This document shows, piece by piece, positions 35,839 through 44,410 of a stretch of DNA of 64,000 nucleotides. Within the stretch, counting starts at the first letter, position 1; each line of letters begins with the position of its first letter. Location: NCBI GenBank assembly GCA_900316805.1, contig ONEJ01000085.1, forward strand, positions 1-64,000. Reading direction: 5' to 3'. The stretch is from an uncultured Lachnospiraceae bacterium. Its GTDB lineage: Bacteria > Bacillota > Clostridia > Lachnospirales > Lachnospiraceae. Below the pieces are notes generated by a model. That model saw only the letters and a list, made by a program, of their open reading frames with translations. It was not told where the DNA came from and did no database searches. The position numbers and the translations under genes were made by a program.

Positions 35839-36716
35839 TGGATCAGGCACAGCAGCTACGAAATGTGATAAAAATGCATAATGCAGGGGCAAGAAGCAGT
35901 GCGAGAGTGATTACCGTTACCAGCGGAAAGGGCGGGGTTGGGAAATCTAACCTGTCGGTCAATCTGGCGGTGCAGCTCCGACGGCAGGGAAAAAGGGTAT
36001 TGATCTTTGACGCGGATTTTGGTCTTGCCAATGTGGAGGTCATGTTCGGGGCGATTCCCCACTTTAATCTCTCGGATTTTATTTACCGGGGTAAGAGCAT
36101 TCGTGAGGTGATCACACCGGGACCTATGGATATCGGTTTTATTTCCGGGGGCTCCGGAATTATGGGACTCAACAACCTGGATCGGAACCAGATTTTGTAC
36201 CTTGTAAAAGCAATTGAGGAGTTGAATGATCTGGCAGATTTTATTATTATAGATACAGGGGCAGGAATTTCGGATCAGGTGCTGGAATTTGTGCTGGCCA
36301 GTCCGGAGGTGCTTCTTGTATCCACACCGGAGCCAAGCTCCCTGACGGATTCCTATTCTCTTCTTAAGACTCTTTACCGGAATCCGGGATTTCAGGGAGA
36401 GGGAACGACGATTCATATCGTGTCCAACCGGGTGGTTTCCACCGAGGAGGGACAGGCGGTGTACGATAAGCTGAATTCCGTGGTTTCCAAGTTCCTTCAC
36501 GGAAGCTTAAATTACTTGGGAATGATTCCGCAGGACGCAGCTCTGGAAAAGGCGGTGCGGCAGCAAAAGCCCGTGTCTATGATGGATCCGGGGGCGAAGT
36601 CCGCAAAGGCTTTTGAGGTGCTTACGGGGAATCTGTTGAATGGAACCCACAATCAGATCAGGCCACGCTGGGGAATCGGACAGATGTTTTCCAGTTTACT
36701 ACAGGGGAGAAAGTAG
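35838..36716 (+). CDS. flhG: MinD/ParA-like ATPase FlhG (YlxH)
   Basis: Regulates flagellar number by stimulating FlhF and delivering C-ring parts. 292 residues. The deviant Walker A SGKGGVGKSNLSVNLAV is at about 31-47, FDADFGLANVEVMFG marks the MinD-type switch I region, and IIDTGAGISDQVLEF the Walker B. An N-terminal DQAQQLRNVIK helix matches the FlhF-activating segment of FlhG. The start overlaps the flhF stop by one base. Confidence 0.95.
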   Translation: MDQAQQLRNVIKMHNAGARSSARVITVTSGKGGVGKSNLSVNLAVQLRRQGKRVLIFDADFGLANVEVMFGAIPHFNLSDFIYRGKSIREVITPGPMDIGFISGGSGIMGLNNLDRNQILYLVKAIEELNDLADFIIIDTGAGISDQVLEFVLASPEVLLVSTPEPSSLTDSYSLLKTLYRNPGFQGEGTTIHIVSNRVVSTEEGQAVYDKLNSVVSKFLHGSLNYLGMIPQDAALEKAVRQQKPVSMMDPGAKSAKAFEVLTGNLLNGTHNQIRPRWGIGQMFSSLLQGRK

Positions 36717-36726
36717 GGAATTTTGT

Positions 36727-37467
36727 ATGAAGTTATCAAATGTACTCCGGCCGGGAGATAAAATTGATATCAGGCTCATTCGTCAGATGAACCGGGAGGA
36801 AAATGGCGGAGATCAGGCGTTGCTCTATCAGAGCCGTGTCTGCGATCAGACCTCGGAGAATGATGTTGAGATTGCAATGCCCATCAGCGGGGGAAAGATG
36901 ATTGTTTTTCCGGTAGGGACAGAGTGCCACTTTATCTTTTACACGAAGGGGGGCATGTACCAGTGCAACGGCACGGTGCAGAAACGTTATAAAGAGGAAA
37001 ATCTCTTTTTTCTTTCGGTTCGGATCACATCAGCGCCGGAGAAGTTTCAAAGAAGAGAGTTTTTCCGGATCAATTACATGATCCCTCTCCAGTATTATGA
37101 GATCACGGAGGAAATGGCAAAGCTGGAGACAAAGGAGGAAATTTACGCGGCACTTAACCAGCGTGAGGAACTGAAGGCTTATAAGGGGGTGACACAGGAT
37201 ATCAGCGGCGGGGGAATTCGCTTTTCCACCGAACGCATGCTTGAGAGAGGAAAGTATCTTCTTGTCACCTTTCTGCTGAAAAATGAAAGTATGGAAGAAA
37301 GACTCTTTCTTGTGAGTCAGGTGGTTGCGTCTATGGAGCATCCCACGAACCGGAATATGTATATTCAGCGTGTGAAATTTATTTTCCGTGACCTGAAGAA
37401 GCGGGAAAAGATTGTTCGATTTGTTTTTGAGGAAGAAAGAAAGCTTCGAAAGAAAGAAGTAGGGTAG
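36727..37467 (+). CDS. PilZ-domain flagellar brake protein (YcgR/YpfA-like)
   Basis: 246 residues. An N-terminal YcgR-type domain (about 1-100) is followed by a PilZ domain with the cyclic di-GMP-binding signature RREFFR at about 109-114 and DISGGGIRF at about 158-166. In B. subtilis the homologue YpfA/DgrV slows motility when cyclic di-GMP is high, by acting on MotA or the C ring. Its place inside the flagellar operon, between flhG and cheB, fits this. ATG 36727 gives MKLSNVLRPGDKIDI; the longer frame upstream runs into flhG and is not used. Ends 3 bases before cheB. Confidence 0.85.
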   Translation: MKLSNVLRPGDKIDIRLIRQMNREENGGDQALLYQSRVCDQTSENDVEIAMPISGGKMIVFPVGTECHFIFYTKGGMYQCNGTVQKRYKEENLFFLSVRITSAPEKFQRREFFRINYMIPLQYYEITEEMAKLETKEEIYAALNQREELKAYKGVTQDISGGGIRFSTERMLERGKYLLVTFLLKNESMEERLFLVSQVVASMEHPTNRNMYIQRVKFIFRDLKKREKIVRFVFEEERKLRKKEVG

Positions 37468-37470
37468 AAA

Positions 37471-38529
37471 ATGAAAAAAAACATTTTAGTAGTTGATGAC
37501 TCTGCACTTATGAGAAGAATCATGTGTGATATAATTAATACAGTATCTGATTATCAAGCAACGGATTACTGTAGAGATGGTCTGGAAGCCTATGAGAAGC
37601 TGAAGACAAAGAACTATGACGGAGTGGTTCTGGATATCAATATGCCGCGCATGAATGGGCTGGAACTTCTGGAACGTCTCCGGAAGGAGCATATTCAGGC
37701 GAATGTGGTGGTGGTCAGTACCATAAACTCGGCGGATGTTACAATTCTTGCTATAGAGCGGGGAGCCATCGATTTCATTCAGAAACCAACTAATGTCATA
37801 GAGGCTAAGGGAGAGGAGTTTAAGTCGAATCTTATCTCAGTTCTGAATGCGTTATTTGATTCCAAGGCAGGCAGAAAACCGGGAAGACCCTCAGGGAAGC
37901 CGCGGGTTACGGGAGGAAACGTAAGGGAACGAAAGAAAACCACAGCGGGAAACAAATTGGTAGCACTTGCCTGTTCGACAGGTGGTCCCAAGGCGCTGCA
38001 GAGAGTGATTCCTTACCTGCCGAAGAATCTGGATGCACCTGTCGTGCTGGTGCAGCATATGCCGGCGGGATTCACAAAGTCCATGGCTGACAGGCTCAAT
38101 GAACTCAGTACTGTCACAGTGACAGAAGCAGTGGACAGGGAGCCTGTGGAAAAAGGACATGTCTATATTGCACCGGGCGGCCGTCATATGGAGGTGGTAC
38201 GGGGAACTGACGGGGTTCACCGGATCTCACTGAATGACATGCCTCCGATCGGGGGCTTAAGACCTTGTGCCAATGTCATGTATGAGTCTTTGGCCAAAGC
38301 GGGATATGATGAGATCGTCTGCGTTGTCCTGACCGGCATGGGGGGCGATGGAACCAATGGGATACGGACTCTTTCCAAAAGCAGACAGGTGCATGTGATC
38401 GCAGAGGACGAAGCGTCCTGTGTGGTATATGGTATGCCGAGAGCTGTTGCGGAAGCAGGATTGGTGGATGAGGTGGTATCTCTTGCAGACGTTGCGAAAA
38501 CAATCACAAAGAATGTGGGGGTAAAATAA
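37471..38529 (+). CDS. cheB: chemotaxis response regulator protein-glutamate methylesterase CheB
   Basis: Removes methyl groups from chemoreceptor glutamates (adaptation); activated by CheA phosphorylation. 352 residues. The receiver domain (1-125) has the Asp pair at its start (VVDDSAL), Asp55 in VLDINMPRMNG, and FIQKP with the conserved Lys. After a linker, the methylesterase domain carries the catalytic triad: Ser169 in ACSTGGPK, His in VVLVQHMPAGF, and Asp in VVLTGMGGDGTNG. The partner methyltransferase gene cheR is not in this window. Start: ATG after a weak AGG-rich site. Confidence 0.96.
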   Translation: MKKNILVVDDSALMRRIMCDIINTVSDYQATDYCRDGLEAYEKLKTKNYDGVVLDINMPRMNGLELLERLRKEHIQANVVVVSTINSADVTILAIERGAIDFIQKPTNVIEAKGEEFKSNLISVLNALFDSKAGRKPGRPSGKPRVTGGNVRERKKTTAGNKLVALACSTGGPKALQRVIPYLPKNLDAPVVLVQHMPAGFTKSMADRLNELSTVTVTEAVDREPVEKGHVYIAPGGRHMEVVRGTDGVHRISLNDMPPIGGLRPCANVMYESLAKAGYDEIVCVVLTGMGGDGTNGIRTLSKSRQVHVIAEDEASCVVYGMPRAVAEAGLVDEVVSLADVAKTITKNVGVK

Positions 38530-38530
38530 C

Positions 38531-40612
38531 ATGGATGTAAGCCAGTATCTAGAGATTTTTATCGATGAAAGCGGAGAGCATCTGCAGACATTAAGTGACT
38601 GCATTATGGTGCTTGAGAAGGAACCGGACAATAAGGACACGATCAATGAGATTTTCCGTGCGGCTCATTCATTAAAGGGAATGGCCGGTACCATGGGATT
38701 TAAGAGAATGCAGCATCTGACCCATGATATGGAAAATGTGTTCCAGGAGGTTCGAAACGATACCATCAAGGTGGACAGCCAGATGATCGATCTTCTCTTC
38801 AAATGTCTGGATGCCATTGAAGGATATCTTGATAATATCAAAGCAAGCTCTGATGAGGGCGAAGAGGACAATGAGGTCATCATTAAGGAACTGAATAATT
38901 TCCTTGCAAAGGCAGAGGGAAAAGAACCGCAGACGGCGGAGACACCTAAGGAGGAATCCAAGAAAGAGGCTGCTGCCGATGACTCCGATAAACGTAAGTA
39001 CAAGAAGATTGATCTGACGGACAGTGAGCGGGCCGCTGTGATGACCGCTAAGGACAGCGGTTTACATATTTACGGAATTACCGTACTCATCCGCAATGAC
39101 TGTCTTTTAAAGGCAGCTCGCGCGTTTCTTGTGTTCCGGGCACTGGAAGAGATTGGAGAAATCCTTGTTTACCGTCCAAGCTCTCAGGATATCGAGGATG
39201 AGAAGTTCGAATTTGACTTCAGTCTTTATGTTGGATCTTTGGAACCGCTGGATAAGGTTCTCTTTGCCGGTAAAAACGTATCGGAGATCGAGGATGCTGT
39301 GGGCGAGGAACTGACGGATTTCTCTTCGAAGGAGGAAAAGGAAGTAACGAAGCCGGCAGCCGCAGCTGCCACCAGACCGGTGGAAACGAAGCCGGAGGTA
39401 AAGAAACCGGAGGCACAGGCACCTGCCAAGAAGCCGGCAGGTGGAAAGCCGGCCACAAGCCGGACGGTCCGTGTGGATATTGAGAAGCTGGATGCCCTGA
39501 TGAATCAGGTTTCTGAGCTGATCATTGCAAAGAACAGTCTGGTATCTATCAGCTCAACCGAGGAAGGTGGATTTAATAATCAGGGCTTCCATGAGCAGAT
39601 CGAATATCTGGAGCGGATTACCACAAGCCTTCATGAATCTGTCATGAAAGTGCGAATGGTGCCAATCGAGAGCGTTGTCAATAAGTTCCCGCGAATGATT
39701 CGTGACCTCTCCAGAACCCTGAACAAGAAGATGGAACTGGTTATGACCGGTGAGGACACTGAGCTGGATCGTACCGTTGTGGATCAGATTGGGGATCCGC
39801 TGCAGCATTTGCTCCGCAATTCCGCTGATCATGGACTTGAGGATACGGAGGTTCGTATCCAGAGAGGAAAGCCGGAGGTAGGAAGCATTTTCTTAAATGC
39901 CTACCAGGAAGGAAACAATGTCATCATCCAGGTGGGAGATGATGGTAATGGTATTGATACAGAGGCGGTCAAGAGTAAGGCTATCAAGAGGGGAATTGTG
40001 ACCCAGGAGCAGGCTGACGCTATGTCCCAGAAGGAAATCATTGACTTTTTGTTTATGCCAAGCTTTTCCATGGCGAACAAGATTACCGATATTTCCGGAC
40101 GAGGCGTTGGACTTGACGTTGTAAAATCCAACATTGAGCAGCTGGGCGGCGACGTAGAGGTTCGCACGAAGCTGGGGGTGGGAACAACCTTTACGGTTCG
40201 GCTTCCACTGACACTTGCCATTATTCAGGCCCTGATGGTTATTGTCAGGGATGAGAAATACGCCATTGCCCTGGCATCCATTGCAAATATTGAGAGTGTT
40301 CCGGTTACGGATATCAAGTATGTGGAGGCAAAAGAGGTTATTCATCTCAGAGGCTGTGTGATTCCGCTGATCCGTCTGGACAAGCTTCTGGACATTGAAC
40401 CAAAGGAAGAGGATCCGGAAGAACTTACAGTTGTTATTGTGAAGCGCGGAGACAGTCAGGTGGGACTTGTCGTGGATGATCTTATGGGACAGCAGGAGAT
40501 TGTTATCAAATCTCTTGGCAAATACATTAACGGCAACAAGCTGATCAGCGGCGCAACCATTCTTGGAGATGGTGAGGTTGCACTGATTCTTGACGTCAAT
40601 ACATTGATGTAA
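38531..40612 (+). CDS. cheA: chemotaxis sensor histidine kinase CheA
   Basis: Histidine kinase that phosphorylates CheY and CheB in response to receptors. 693 residues. P1 domain with the phospho-acceptor His46 in RAAHSLKGMAGT; P2 (about 165-265); a Pro/Ala/Lys-rich linker (about 280-315); P3 dimerisation (DIEKLDALMNQVSELII); P4 kinase with N-box HLLRNSADHGLED, G1 DDGNGID and G2 GRGVGLDVVK; P5 CheW-like domain to the end. All catalytic boxes are intact. One base after the cheB stop; cheW follows after 13 bases. Confidence 0.97.
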   Translation: MDVSQYLEIFIDESGEHLQTLSDCIMVLEKEPDNKDTINEIFRAAHSLKGMAGTMGFKRMQHLTHDMENVFQEVRNDTIKVDSQMIDLLFKCLDAIEGYLDNIKASSDEGEEDNEVIIKELNNFLAKAEGKEPQTAETPKEESKKEAAADDSDKRKYKKIDLTDSERAAVMTAKDSGLHIYGITVLIRNDCLLKAARAFLVFRALEEIGEILVYRPSSQDIEDEKFEFDFSLYVGSLEPLDKVLFAGKNVSEIEDAVGEELTDFSSKEEKEVTKPAAAAATRPVETKPEVKKPEAQAPAKKPAGGKPATSRTVRVDIEKLDALMNQVSELIIAKNSLVSISSTEEGGFNNQGFHEQIEYLERITTSLHESVMKVRMVPIESVVNKFPRMIRDLSRTLNKKMELVMTGEDTELDRTVVDQIGDPLQHLLRNSADHGLEDTEVRIQRGKPEVGSIFLNAYQEGNNVIIQVGDDGNGIDTEAVKSKAIKRGIVTQEQADAMSQKEIIDFLFMPSFSMANKITDISGRGVGLDVVKSNIEQLGGDVEVRTKLGVGTTFTVRLPLTLAIIQALMVIVRDEKYAIALASIANIESVPVTDIKYVEAKEVIHLRGCVIPLIRLDKLLDIEPKEEDPEELTVVIVKRGDSQVGLVVDDLMGQQEIVIKSLGKYINGNKLISGATILGDGEVALILDVNTLM

Positions 40613-40625
40613 TGGGGGGAAAGAT

Positions 40626-41102
40626 ATGGCATTGAATCAAATAGAGACAGTCGAAAGCAGGGATAAGAAGGTAACACAGTATATCGTTGTTCAGATCGGC
40701 AGCGAAAAGTACGGAATCGACATCAGCTATGTGGACAACATTGTCCGTATGCAGAAAATTACAAGAGTTCCCAAGGCGCAGCCTTATTTTAAGGGAATCA
40801 TTAATCTGCGCGGCGAAATCGTTCCGGTAATGAGCATTCGTAAGAAGATGGGACTGGAGGAGGATGTAGAAACGGGTGCTTCCAGAATCATTATTCTTAA
40901 GATTGAGGAGAAGGGGTCTCTCGGTGTGATGGTTGATTCTGTCAACGAGGTGGTCAACCTTACAGAAGATCAGATTGAGACCAACAATATCACCTCAAGC
41001 TATGGGCGGGAGACCTTTATCAACGGAATCGGAAAGAACGGAGATCAGTTGATTTCCCTCTTCGAAATCAATGCAATCATTGATGAGAAGGATAATGCAT
41101 AA
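40626..41102 (+). CDS. cheW: chemotaxis coupling protein CheW
   Basis: Scaffold linking chemoreceptors to CheA. 158 residues: the CheW fold with VVQIGSEKYGIDISYVDNIV, TRVPKAQPYFKGIINLRGEIVP (the receptor/CheA interface, about 45-70) and LGVMVDSVNEVVNL. GGGGGAAAG ribosome-binding site. A 77-base gap with a perfect 13-base inverted repeat separates it from cheC. Confidence 0.97.
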   Translation: MALNQIETVESRDKKVTQYIVVQIGSEKYGIDISYVDNIVRMQKITRVPKAQPYFKGIINLRGEIVPVMSIRKKMGLEEDVETGASRIIILKIEEKGSLGVMVDSVNEVVNLTEDQIETNNITSSYGRETFINGIGKNGDQLISLFEINAIIDEKDNA

Positions 41103-41112
41103 GGAATGATGG

Positions 41113-41162
41113 ATATATAGTGAGGAAGTCGTTTTGGTTACAGGTGCTGCCTCACTATATAT
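41113..41162. repeat. perfect inverted repeat between cheW and cheC
   Basis: ATATATAGTGAGG (41113-41125) and CCTCACTATATAT (41150-41162), a 13-base perfect stem with a 24-base loop. There is no T-run. The cheC Shine-Dalgarno (41170-41175) lies just downstream. It could be an mRNA processing or stability element, or an operator. Confidence 0.75.
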
Positions 41163-41179
41163 GGTTATTGGAGGAACGT

Positions 41180-41800
41180 ATGGAAAATTTCACACTGGAC
41201 CATGTCAATGAAATGTACATGGATGTGCTGCGGGAACTGGGTAATATCGGCGCAGGAAATGCGATGACATCCTTAGCCAGCATGATCAATGAGCAGGTAG
41301 ATATGCATGTGCCTAAGGTGGAACTGATGGAGGCTTCCGAGCTTGGATCGGCAATCTGTCCGGAGGATGAGATCATTGTAGGCATTTTTCTGGAGGTGAC
41401 GCATGACATATCGGGAAGCATGATGTTTCTCATGCGGATGGATTCCGCCCATTATCTGGTGGGCCGGCTGATGGGAACTTCTTCCGGAAAGGATGATCCC
41501 TTCAGTGAAATGGAACTGTCGGCCTTAAAAGAGATTGGAAACATCATTGCGGCATCGTATCTTTCCGCGCTTTCCAGTATGACCAATATGACCATTGCGC
41601 CATCGGTTCCGTATATTGCGGTGGATATGGCGGCAGCCATTCTGAGTGTGCCGGCTATCCAGTTTGGGCAGTATGGCAACAATGCGCTGCTGATCGAGAC
41701 AGAGTTTGGGGATGAACAGATGATAAGCGGTTATTTCATTTTGATGCCGGAGGAAAATTCCTATGGTAAAATCCTGTCCTCCCTGGGAATTACATTATAG
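41180..41800 (+). CDS. cheC: chemotaxis phosphatase CheC
   Basis: Dephosphorylates CheY-P and, with CheD, controls receptor adaptation. 206 residues. Both active-site helices are intact: E-x-x-N as ELGN in LRELGNIGAGNAM and EIGN in LKEIGNIIAASYL. Domain order matches CheC rather than CheX, and there is no FliN domain. I chose ATG 41180 (MENFTLDHV), with GGAGGA at 41170-41175; the open frame extends 60 bases upstream through the hairpin loop but has no good start there. cheD follows after 12 bases. Confidence 0.94.
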   Translation: MENFTLDHVNEMYMDVLRELGNIGAGNAMTSLASMINEQVDMHVPKVELMEASELGSAICPEDEIIVGIFLEVTHDISGSMMFLMRMDSAHYLVGRLMGTSSGKDDPFSEMELSALKEIGNIIAASYLSALSSMTNMTIAPSVPYIAVDMAAAILSVPAIQFGQYGNNALLIETEFGDEQMISGYFILMPEENSYGKILSSLGITL

Positions 41801-41812
41801 GAGACAGAGAAG

Positions 41813-42298
41813 ATGGGAGAGATCATTAAAGTCGGTATGGCAGACTTAAAGATCGGACGGGCTCCGGATACTCTTACAACACTCGGTCTTGGCTCCTGTA
41901 TCGGATTGACTCTGTACGATCCGGCTGCGAAGATTGGGGGACTTGTCCATTATATGCTGCCTGACAGCACAAAACTAAAAAATAATACCAATATTGCCAA
42001 GTTTGGGGATACCGGAATACGGGAGTTGCTTCGTCTGGTTCTGGAGGCCGGAGCCGCGAAGCGGAAACTGGTTGCCAAAATTGCAGGGGGCGCCAGTATG
42101 TTTGAATTGAGCGGAGCATCTTCTATTGGAAGTGTGGGAGAACGCAATGCCGAGGCTGCAAAGCAGATTCTTAAAGAACTGCAGATTCCACTGGTTGCTG
42201 AGGATACAGGACTGAATTATGGACGAACGGTGGAGCTTAACTGCTTAAATGGAGATTTTCTGATCAAATCTGTTGGCAGAGGAATCAAGGTAATATAG
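41813..42298 (+). CDS. cheD: chemoreceptor glutamine deamidase CheD
   Basis: Deamidates receptor glutamines and binds CheC to raise its phosphatase activity. 161 residues. LTTLGLGSCIGLTLYDP contains the catalytic Cys and GGLVHYMLP the catalytic His; KLVAKIAGGASMFE and LNYGRTVELN follow, as in the family. GGAGACAGAG before ATG. Pairing with cheC is the usual arrangement. Confidence 0.96.
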   Translation: MGEIIKVGMADLKIGRAPDTLTTLGLGSCIGLTLYDPAAKIGGLVHYMLPDSTKLKNNTNIAKFGDTGIRELLRLVLEAGAAKRKLVAKIAGGASMFELSGASSIGSVGERNAEAAKQILKELQIPLVAEDTGLNYGRTVELNCLNGDFLIKSVGRGIKVI

Positions 42299-42307
42299 GA
42301 GAACGTA

Positions 42308-42616
42308 ATGAAGACAAAATCAGTGCCGGCGCTTATTATGCTGACAGCCGGGTTGATTGACTGTATTGCATCTATTTATTGTCATTATACCCTTTGGCAC
42401 TTTACCTGGCAGCTTCTGGTGGTGCTCATGATCTTTTATGTTCTGGGCTGCATTGTCCAGTTGATTCTGGATAAGAATTTTCCGGAGATGGAGGAGGAGA
42501 ATGAGGAACAGGCAGCAAAGAATGAGGATGGAGAAGAGAGACAGGACACTGAGGGGGAACAGTCCGGTTCCCGGGAGCATTCCGGGGAGATGGATGATGG
42601 TGATGAGAACAAGTAA
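42308..42616 (+). CDS. small membrane protein of unknown function in the che operon
   Basis: 102 residues. Two predicted membrane helices (about 6-26 and 34-55) are followed by a highly acidic tail (Glu/Asp/Gly/Ser-rich, about 60-102) that should lie in the cytoplasm. I do not recognise a family. It begins 9 bases after cheD with a GGAGAACGTA site and ends 15 bases before fliA, so it is co-expressed with the late fla/che genes. A role at the motor or in controlling FliA is possible but unproven. Confidence 0.75.
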   Translation: MKTKSVPALIMLTAGLIDCIASIYCHYTLWHFTWQLLVVLMIFYVLGCIVQLILDKNFPEMEEENEEQAAKNEDGEERQDTEGEQSGSREHSGEMDDGDENK

Positions 42617-42631
42617 CTTGGAGTGGGTTAG

Positions 42632-43396
42632 ATGAAGGCTGTTGATAAAGAAAAACTATGGGATGAATACCGGAAAAAACCGACCCAGCAGTTGCGGGAA
42701 AGGCTGATCATTGAATATTCCCAGCTTGTGCGGCTGGTAGCGGGACGGCTCAGCATGTATCTGGGCAGTAACGTGGAGTACGAGGATCTCGTCAGCTATG
42801 GTATTTTCGGTCTGATCGATGCAATAGATAAGTTTGATCTGACCAAAAATGTGAAATTTGAAACCTACGCCAGCCTTCGAATCCGGGGATCTATTTTGGA
42901 TCAGATCCGCAAAATGGACTGGATTCCAAGAACCGTGCGGAAACGCCAGCGTCAGCTGGATGAGGCGATTAAGGCTGTAGAAATGCGAACCGGAAAAACG
43001 GCTACCGATGAGGAACTGGCAGCGGAGCTTGGACTTTCCGGGGAGGAGCTGTGTGACTGGCAGTCCCAGCTTAAGGTTACCAATGTTGTTTCACTGAATG
43101 AATTCGAGGAAAACGGGCCGGAGCCTTCCTTCGAGCCGGGAAGCAATGAACGGTTTTCGGGACCGGAGGATGTGGTGGAGGAGGCAGAGCTGAAAACCAT
43201 GCTTGCCGAATCCTTGGGACTTCTGACGGAGAAGGAGAGACGGGTCATCGAATTATACTATTATGAGGATATGACCCTGAAGGAAATCAGTAAGATTCTT
43301 TCTGTGTCGGAATCAAGGGTATCACAGCTCCATACCAAGGCTCTGCTGAAAATGCGAAAGAAGATGGGACCGTACATGAATATCTTGACAGATTAG
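42632..43396 (+). CDS. fliA: RNA polymerase sigma factor FliA/SigD (sigma-28)
   Basis: Directs transcription of late flagellar, chemotaxis and, in Bacillota, some autolysin genes. 254 residues. Region 2 has VEYEDLVSYGIFGLIDAIDKFD and KFETYASLRIRGSILDQIRKMDWIPR, typical of FliA/WhiG; region 3 is present; region 4 ends MTLKEISKILSVSESRVSQLHTKAL. Located at the end of the che block, as in B. subtilis (sigD). Its anti-sigma factor FlgM is not in this window. Confidence 0.96.
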   Translation: MKAVDKEKLWDEYRKKPTQQLRERLIIEYSQLVRLVAGRLSMYLGSNVEYEDLVSYGIFGLIDAIDKFDLTKNVKFETYASLRIRGSILDQIRKMDWIPRTVRKRQRQLDEAIKAVEMRTGKTATDEELAAELGLSGEELCDWQSQLKVTNVVSLNEFEENGPEPSFEPGSNERFSGPEDVVEEAELKTMLAESLGLLTEKERRVIELYYYEDMTLKEISKILSVSESRVSQLHTKALLKMRKKMGPYMNILTD

Positions 43397-43405
43397 GAGA
43401 GGGCT

Positions 43406-43720
43406 ATGGCAATCGGACCGATTAATTATGCAATGATACAACGAACCGGTGATGTGGAGCATATCCGGCATATGGAGGATGCCAGACCGCTGGCAAATCA
43501 GCAGAATATTCAAAATCAGGTGGATCAACGGGAGGATACCTTAAGACATCAGGTGACGGATTCTAAGGGCAGCGACCGGACTCACAACGATGCCGATGCG
43601 AAGGATGAGGGGAAGGGAAACTACAGTTCTCAGGGGAATGTGAGAAAGAAAGAAAAGAAGAAGCCGGATGCGGGACGGGTCGTCCGAAAGGAGAGCAGAG
43701 GCTTTGATATAAAGATTTGA
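43406..43720 (+). CDS. conserved-position unknown protein downstream of fliA
   Basis: 104 residues, very hydrophilic and probably disordered: a short N-terminal MAIGPINYAMIQRTGDVEHIR, then Gln/Asp/Asn/Lys-rich sequence and a basic tail KKEKKKPDAGRVVRKE. No membrane segment or known domain. It is 9 bases after fliA and 9 bases before the DUF6115 gene, with a good GGAGAGG site, so it is a real co-transcribed gene. Function unknown. Confidence 0.7.
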   Translation: MAIGPINYAMIQRTGDVEHIRHMEDARPLANQQNIQNQVDQREDTLRHQVTDSKGSDRTHNDADAKDEGKGNYSSQGNVRKKEKKKPDAGRVVRKESRGFDIKI

Positions 43721-43729
43721 GGATAGAAT

Positions 43730-44410
43730 ATGACTGGAATAGAAATTACACTGATTCTTGTGGGTATCATTTTCATTTTTGGAAGCTTTTTTGTGGAGGA
43801 GAAACTTACCAATAAGGAGATGGAGGAAATCGCAGGACTCAGTGAAAAACAACTGAACATGATCGTGGACAGACAACTGAGGGATGCAGATACAAAGATT
43901 GAGGATGCCATCGATGAGCTGGCAGACGATACTCTTGAAATTGCAAAACGTGCGCTGGAAAAGGAATCCAATGAGAAAATCATGGCGGTGAGTGAGTATT
44001 CCAATACGGTGATAGAGACCATGAATAAGACCCATAATGAAATTCTTTTTCTCTATGATATGTTGGAGGATAAACATAAAGAACTGACAGAGCTCGCTGC
44101 CAGTCTTCAGCAGTTTTCGGATACTATGAAGACAACGGAGCATGAAGTGCTTCAGAATCTGGTGGATGCAGCCCGGGATATTGAGCAGAAAACCGATCCT
44201 GAGTTTCGGGCAGAGCGGAAAGAGGAATCCGTAAAAGAAGAGGATGCGGAGCAGACAGAGGAAGATCCGGGCAACCATAATGACCGGATTCTGAAGCTTT
44301 GCAGGCAGGGAATGACGGATGTTGAAATCGCAAGGCAGCTGGGACTTGGCTTAGGCGAGGTGCGGCTGGTGATTGGTTTATACAAAGGGGAGCAGACAGG
44401 TGAAGCTTAA
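43730..44410 (+). CDS. DUF6115 domain protein
   Basis: 226 residues. One N-terminal transmembrane helix (about 4-22), a long helical coiled coil (about 25-150), an acidic linker, and a C-terminal helix-turn-helix-like motif, ILKLCRQGMTDVEIARQLGL (about 187-206), then GEVRLVIGLYK. This layout matches DUF6115, found in fla/che operons of clostridia. The function is unknown; the membrane anchor plus a DNA-binding-like tail is unusual. It overlaps the next gene by 11 bases. Confidence 0.75.
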   Translation: MTGIEITLILVGIIFIFGSFFVEEKLTNKEMEEIAGLSEKQLNMIVDRQLRDADTKIEDAIDELADDTLEIAKRALEKESNEKIMAVSEYSNTVIETMNKTHNEILFLYDMLEDKHKELTELAASLQQFSDTMKTTEHEVLQNLVDAARDIEQKTDPEFRAERKEESVKEEDAEQTEEDPGNHNDRILKLCRQGMTDVEIARQLGLGLGEVRLVIGLYKGEQTGEA

